Assembly: GCA_030592245.1 (NCBI GenBank)
Contig: JAUVJV010000066.1
Span: forward strand, 1-8,591
Direction of reading: 5' to 3'
From: Candidatus Eiseniibacteriota bacterium
GTDB lineage: Bacteria; Arandabacterota; Arandabacteria; Arandabacterales; Arandabacteraceae
Length of the DNA stretch: 8,591 bases
In this document: positions 6,150-8,591 of the stretch, in pieces
How the letters are laid out: every line of letters starts with the position of its first letter
Numbering within the stretch: position 1 is the first letter of the stretch
The notes under the pieces: generated by a model
Told to the model about the DNA's origin: nothing
The model's database searches: none
Seen by the model: the letters and a program-made list of their open reading frames with translations, nothing else
Made by a program: the position numbers and the translations under genes

Positions 6150-6755
6150 ATGGACAGAGCACAGGCTCAAGAGGAACTGGCCTTTATCAAAAAGGTGATG
6201 GAAGACAGCCAGAGGACCATCATAGACAATGGTAAGCAGTACATTCTCTGGAGCGTCCTGGTCCTGGTTGGGATAGCCATCAAATATCTGCTCGACGGCT
6301 TTGGGAGTACCCTCAACCCCGCATGGCTCTGGATACCTCTCATTGCTGTTGGGTGGCTCATGAGCTTCGTGCTGAGGCGAAGCACCTATTCCGAGATCCA
6401 TGTGAAGACTTTTGCCCGGAGAACCCTGGAGGCCGTCTGGACAGGTTGGGGGATAGCTATCCCGATACTGACTCTTGTCGGTTATTTCTCGGGGGCGATT
6501 CAGTCCTGGGCGATCCCCCCGGTTGTTGCGACCCTGTTCGGGAGCGCCTGCTTCACGACGGGCCTCATCACGACCAATGCATGGATGCGTAACACAGCCA
6601 TATTGTGGTGGGGTGGTGCGGTTTTCATGTTTCTTGTGCCCAGCGAGTATTCTGTTGCCATATTGGCCGGGATGTTCATTCTGCTTCAGATGATCCCGGG
6701 CATCGTCCTCTACAGGAAGTGGAAAGCGAATATGTGTCGCGAGTCCTATGAGTGA
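6150..6755 (+). CDS. Six-helix integral membrane protein, partner of the winged-helix regulator
   Basis: This is a 201-residue protein. The first 28 residues are charged and probably cytoplasmic (MDRAQAQEELAFIKKVMEDSQ...). About six hydrophobic helices follow at residues 31-48, 57-75, 93-116, 120-142, 148-162 and 167-187, with a basic cytoplasmic tail (YRKWKANMCRE). I see no transport, protease or redox motif and do not recognise a named family. Small multi-helix membrane proteins do occur beside this regulator type in several bacterial phyla, which suggests it senses or helps control the regulator, but that role is inferred. The start has an AAGGAAGG binding site at 6135-6142. The 3' end overlaps the regulator gene by 8 bp, so translation is probably coupled. 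Expression should be under the promoter and operator at 6073-6119. Confidence 0.75.
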   Translation: MDRAQAQEELAFIKKVMEDSQRTIIDNGKQYILWSVLVLVGIAIKYLLDGFGSTLNPAWLWIPLIAVGWLMSFVLRRSTYSEIHVKTFARRTLEAVWTGWGIAIPILTLVGYFSGAIQSWAIPPVVATLFGSACFTTGLITTNAWMRNTAILWWGGAVFMFLVPSEYSVAILAGMFILLQMIPGIVLYRKWKANMCRESYE

Positions 6756-7044
6756 ATTCGACTACAAGCAGCTCGATGAGGTGATTCATTCACGGGTGCG
6801 CCTGGCGGTCATGGCGGTGCTCGTTAATGTCGAGGAGGCCCAGTTCACATACCTGAGGGACAAGGTGAACGCAACGGACGGTAACCTGAGCGCCAATCTT
6901 CGGACACTGGAGACCGCGGGATATATCTCGACAACGAAGACCTTCGCAGGGAGGCGTCCGGTTTCGCACTACCGTATCACCGATAAGGGGCGCAGGATGT
7001 TCAAGGAGTATCTCGCCGGGTTGGAGAGGATACTGGGACTATAG
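6748..7044 (+). CDS. Winged-helix transcriptional regulator (MarR/HTH_34-like)
   Basis: This 98-residue protein is nearly all winged-helix domain. HSRVRLAVMAVL (14-25) is the first helix region, FTYLRDKVNATDGNLSANLRTLETAGYI (33-60) holds the helix-turn-helix and recognition helix, and TTKTFAGRRPVSHYRITDKGRRMF (62-85) is the wing, with a basic GRRP tip and the TDKGRR turn typical of this family (Pfam HTH_34, PF13601). A C-terminal helix (KEYLAGLERILGL) probably mediates dimerisation. There is no sensor domain. The ATG lies inside the end of the preceding gene (an 8-bp overlap ATGAGTGA), so the two are translationally coupled. The doubled TACTCT sites before its own operon and before the next one make it the obvious candidate regulator of both. 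The signal is unknown, and the partner membrane protein could provide it. Confidence 0.88.
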   Translation: MSEFDYKQLDEVIHSRVRLAVMAVLVNVEEAQFTYLRDKVNATDGNLSANLRTLETAGYISTTKTFAGRRPVSHYRITDKGRRMFKEYLAGLERILGL

Positions 7045-7059
7045 TTTTTTTTGGACATA

Positions 7060-7083
7060 TACTCTAATATGCAAAGTACTCTA
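7060..7083 (+). promoter_or_regulatory. Operator copy 2, doubled TACTCT element before the second operon
   Basis: TACTCT occurs at 7060 and 7077, again 17 bp apart, with ATAT at 7067-7070 and AAAG before the second copy. Over the 23-base core (7060-7082) it matches copy 1 at 20 positions. It lies between the regulator stop and the ATG at 7126. A TATACT at 7058-7063 may be the -10 box, but no good -35 matches it, so the promoter of this operon is uncertain. A run of eight T (7045-7052) precedes it without a clear hairpin. Confidence 0.65.
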
Positions 7084-7125
7084 ATTTTTGGGAACCACTT
7101 GCTTACATCATGAAAGGAGACAGAC

Positions 7126-8004
7126 ATGAAAGACTGGTACAGAGGTGTTTTCTGTGAGCTCTCATTCCGCGAGGTCTTATTCGGCCGGATTAAGATGGGC
7201 AGGTCAGGAAGACTGCGGACGGTCTTATTGGGGATCCGGGCACAGCGAAGGCATCTGGTGTCAGCACTCACCGTTTGCTCTCTCATCTGGCCCGCTCTCG
7301 CCCTGGCTGGTTCCGGGGATACTGCCCCCGCGCGATGTCTGATCCCCCAAGGCGAAACGACCATTATGCGGACCACGGACCTGGCAACCGGCCGGTCATT
7401 CCTGGATACGACCAGGATTACCTGCGCCGGGGAAGGCAATCCGCCTTTCTATGTCGTCAGATGCACCGGCGGGGAAAAGACAACCCTGATCTGGATGAGC
7501 GGAGACGATCTCCAGCCCTCCCGGTATCAACTCGTCGGCCGTGACGGAGCTATCGAAAGACAGATCGATTTCTCAGAACAATCCTTGCGCATCGCGGTCA
7601 AAGGCGAAAGCGATGCACGAATAGTTGAAACATCCGGCTCCACCCATAATGGCTCCACACTTCTCCAATACCTGCGGGCATTCGCCGGCCAGGACCGCCC
7701 GGACAGAGTGGAGATGAAATTGCTCGTTGACCGCGGTCAGAATGCATTCCGCGTCGTAGACGCCTATGCACAGCTGATATGTGAAGAGGACGTCGTGGTT
7801 CCAGGTGGAACCTTTCATTGTGTCAAGATTGAGTTCGGCTTGACAGGCATCATCGGCAGGCTGTTCTGGAGAACCCGGTATCACTATTTCTACACGGCAG
7901 AGGCTCCTCACCATTTCGTGAAGTACGTCGACCCCGATGGGGAGTGTATCGAGCTCATTGGGTACGAGTGCATGGAAAAGGTGAATACCTCTATAGGTGA
8001 CTGA
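7126..8004 (+). CDS. Exported DUF3108-like protein
   Basis: This is a 292-residue protein with a hydrophobic export signal at about 43-61 (HLVSALTVCSLIWPALALA, cleavage likely before GSG), preceded by an unusually long basic N-terminal stretch of 42 residues. The body is beta-rich. Near the end, EEDVVVPGGTFHCVKIEFG (220-238), RTRYHYFYTAEAPHHFVKYVD (249-269) and a closing IELIGYE resemble the V-P-x-G-T-F and aromatic-strand pattern of DUF3108-like periplasmic or outer-membrane-associated proteins, which have no firmly known function. The match is from memory of the pattern and is tentative. The start at 7126 has a clear AAAGGAG site (7114-7120). A later ATG at 7195 would shorten the long N-region but lacks a binding site. 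It lies directly behind operator copy 2 and ahead of a small membrane protein, so it is probably controlled by the winged-helix regulator. Confidence 0.68.
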   Translation: MKDWYRGVFCELSFREVLFGRIKMGRSGRLRTVLLGIRAQRRHLVSALTVCSLIWPALALAGSGDTAPARCLIPQGETTIMRTTDLATGRSFLDTTRITCAGEGNPPFYVVRCTGGEKTTLIWMSGDDLQPSRYQLVGRDGAIERQIDFSEQSLRIAVKGESDARIVETSGSTHNGSTLLQYLRAFAGQDRPDRVEMKLLVDRGQNAFRVVDAYAQLICEEDVVVPGGTFHCVKIEFGLTGIIGRLFWRTRYHYFYTAEAPHHFVKYVDPDGECIELIGYECMEKVNTSIGD

Positions 8005-8026
8005 TACAGCAGGTGACTGATCCAGC
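7995..8026 (+). repeat. 16-bp tandem duplication across a stop codon
   Basis: AGGTGACTGATACAGC (7995-8010) is directly followed by AGGTGACTGATCCAGC (8011-8026), one mismatch in 16. The first copy contains the TGA stop of the upstream gene (8002-8004). The second lies in the spacer and creates the spurious upstream ATG of the next frame. It looks like a small slippage duplication. Confidence 0.8.
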
Positions 8027-8049
8027 AATGGGATTCGCTGGTAGGAGAA

Positions 8050-8054
8050 AGGAG
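8050..8054 (+). promoter_or_regulatory. Ribosome binding site deciding the last gene start
   Basis: AGGAG (within AAAGGAGAG, 8048-8056) lies six bases before the ATG at 8061. The frame is also open from an ATG at 8013, which sits in the duplicated 16-bp segment and has no binding site. Confidence 0.75.
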
Positions 8055-8060
8055 AGTAGC

Positions 8061-8498
8061 ATGAGACTCAGAGACGAAGCAGTGGCCGGTGGGATCGCAG
8101 GATCGCTCATGGGGCTTGTCCTGTTTGTTGTCGGTGCAGCCGCGTCACGCGCCATATATGGTCCGCAATTCGCGCCGGCCGGCAAGTTTGAGCCATCACA
8201 GATCAACCCATTCTATTTCTTTTGGACGAAGCTGGTCATCGGAAGTGTATTCGGCCTTCTGCTTTCGCTCATCTATGCCAGGATGCCTCTGGCAAGCAGG
8301 CTGGTTACGGCGCGTCGCGGACTGAAATACGGTTTCATTTTGTGGTTCGTGGTCTGGTCGTGGAATATCTCGCACCCCCTTGTCTATGGCTCTGTGGGCG
8401 GAAAGGACCAGCTATTCTGGCTCATATACTCATTGTTCGGATTCTTAGGTCTAGGAGCTGCTCTCGGGCTTGTGCGCAAGAGACTGAGTCGACAGTAG
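8061..8498 (+). CDS. Small four-helix integral membrane protein, unknown function
   Basis: This is a 145-residue protein with four predicted membrane helices at about residues 7-29, 53-74, 88-107 and 117-138. Basic segments (RMPLASRLVTARRGLKYG and a final RKRLSRQ) are probably cytoplasmic. The first helix is small-residue rich (AGGIAGSLMGLVLFVVGAAAS). I do not recognise a named family or any catalytic or transport motif. The start was placed at 8061 because of the strong AAAGGAGAG site. It follows the exported DUF3108-like gene by 56 bp, with no terminator between, so the two probably form one operon under operator copy 2. The stop at 8496-8498 is only 28 bp from the duplicated aminotransferase end. 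Confidence 0.72.
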   Translation: MRLRDEAVAGGIAGSLMGLVLFVVGAAASRAIYGPQFAPAGKFEPSQINPFYFFWTKLVIGSVFGLLLSLIYARMPLASRLVTARRGLKYGFILWFVVWSWNISHPLVYGSVGGKDQLFWLIYSLFGFLGLGAALGLVRKRLSRQ

Positions 8499-8526
8499 TC
8501 AGCGTACCTGATGTTCCGTACCGGGA

Positions 8527-8591
8527 TGAGGCTCTCTTTCTGTATGCCCGAGGATGCAATAAACAAAGCTTTCGACAGAATGGAGGCTTAC
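8527..8591 (+). pseudogene. Partial copy of the aminotransferase 3' end, running off the window
   Basis: These 65 bases match 5787-5851 at 63 positions, at a constant offset of 2,740 bp. The differences are A for G at 8544 and C for G at 8576. The frame is preserved and encodes RLSFCMPEDAINKAFDRMEAY, which corresponds to residues 367-387 of the upstream aminotransferase with Val-to-Met and Glu-to-Asp changes. Only the C-terminal end is present, so it cannot be an active enzyme. Immediately left of 8527 the match ends, although a shared ACCGGG nearby leaves a slightly longer, gapped homology possible. The right limit lies beyond the window. It could be a segmental duplication, an attachment-like gene-end copy, or an assembly join. 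Confidence 0.85.

Noticed and set aside
7045..7052. Run of eight T as an intrinsic terminator of the regulator gene
   Set aside because: No stable stem precedes it; only the loopless palindrome ACTATAGT (7038-7045) is present.
8013..8060. ATG at 8013 as start of the last gene
   Set aside because: It lies in the duplicated 16-bp segment with no ribosome binding site, while the ATG at 8061 has a strong one.

Overview
The window looks like a piece of an uncultured, fairly GC-rich Gram-negative bacterium, most likely from the Bacteroidetes/FCB neighbourhood of candidate phyla. The basis is a secreted beta-propeller protein that ends in a FlgD-like / type IX-style C-terminal sorting domain, next to a secreted choice-of-anchor J (cleaved-adhesin-like) protein. 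This is a weak taxonomic inference. All eight supported genes lie on the + strand.

Layout. Positions 1-699 hold no convincing gene. The second half of this stretch is rich in inverted repeats, and 424-561 can fold on the + strand into a nested long hairpin whose outer 14-bp stem includes G-U pairs valid only for a + strand transcript. It is a candidate leader or non-coding RNA upstream of the first gene. Positions 700-3643 encode two exported proteins: a 190-residue adhesin-like domain protein and a 743-residue protein with 14 propeller blade motifs plus a sorting domain. Each is followed by a strong stem-loop (1292-1323 and 3653-3724). Positions 3906-5863 are a two-gene unit: a DUF4213/DUF364 protein (putative heavy-metal chelation family) and a fold-type I PLP aminotransferase with all key residues. 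Right after the aminotransferase stop is an array of 49-bp tandem repeats (5864-5998).

Positions 6073-8498 look like a small regulated module. A promoter and a doubled TACTCT operator precede a six-helix membrane protein that overlaps a MarR-like winged-helix regulator by 8 bp. A near-copy of the operator, with the same 17-bp spacing, lies downstream of the regulator and just before a second pair of genes: an exported DUF3108-like protein and a four-helix membrane protein. The simplest reading is that the regulator controls both its own operon and the adjacent one.

The last 65 bases (8527-8591) repeat, with two mismatches, the 3' end of the aminotransferase gene 2,740 bp upstream. The regulated module and the 49-bp repeats are therefore bracketed by copies of one gene end. 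This could be a segmental duplication, an insertion that copied its target gene end (no integrase is visible), or an assembly effect. The right-hand copy runs off the window.
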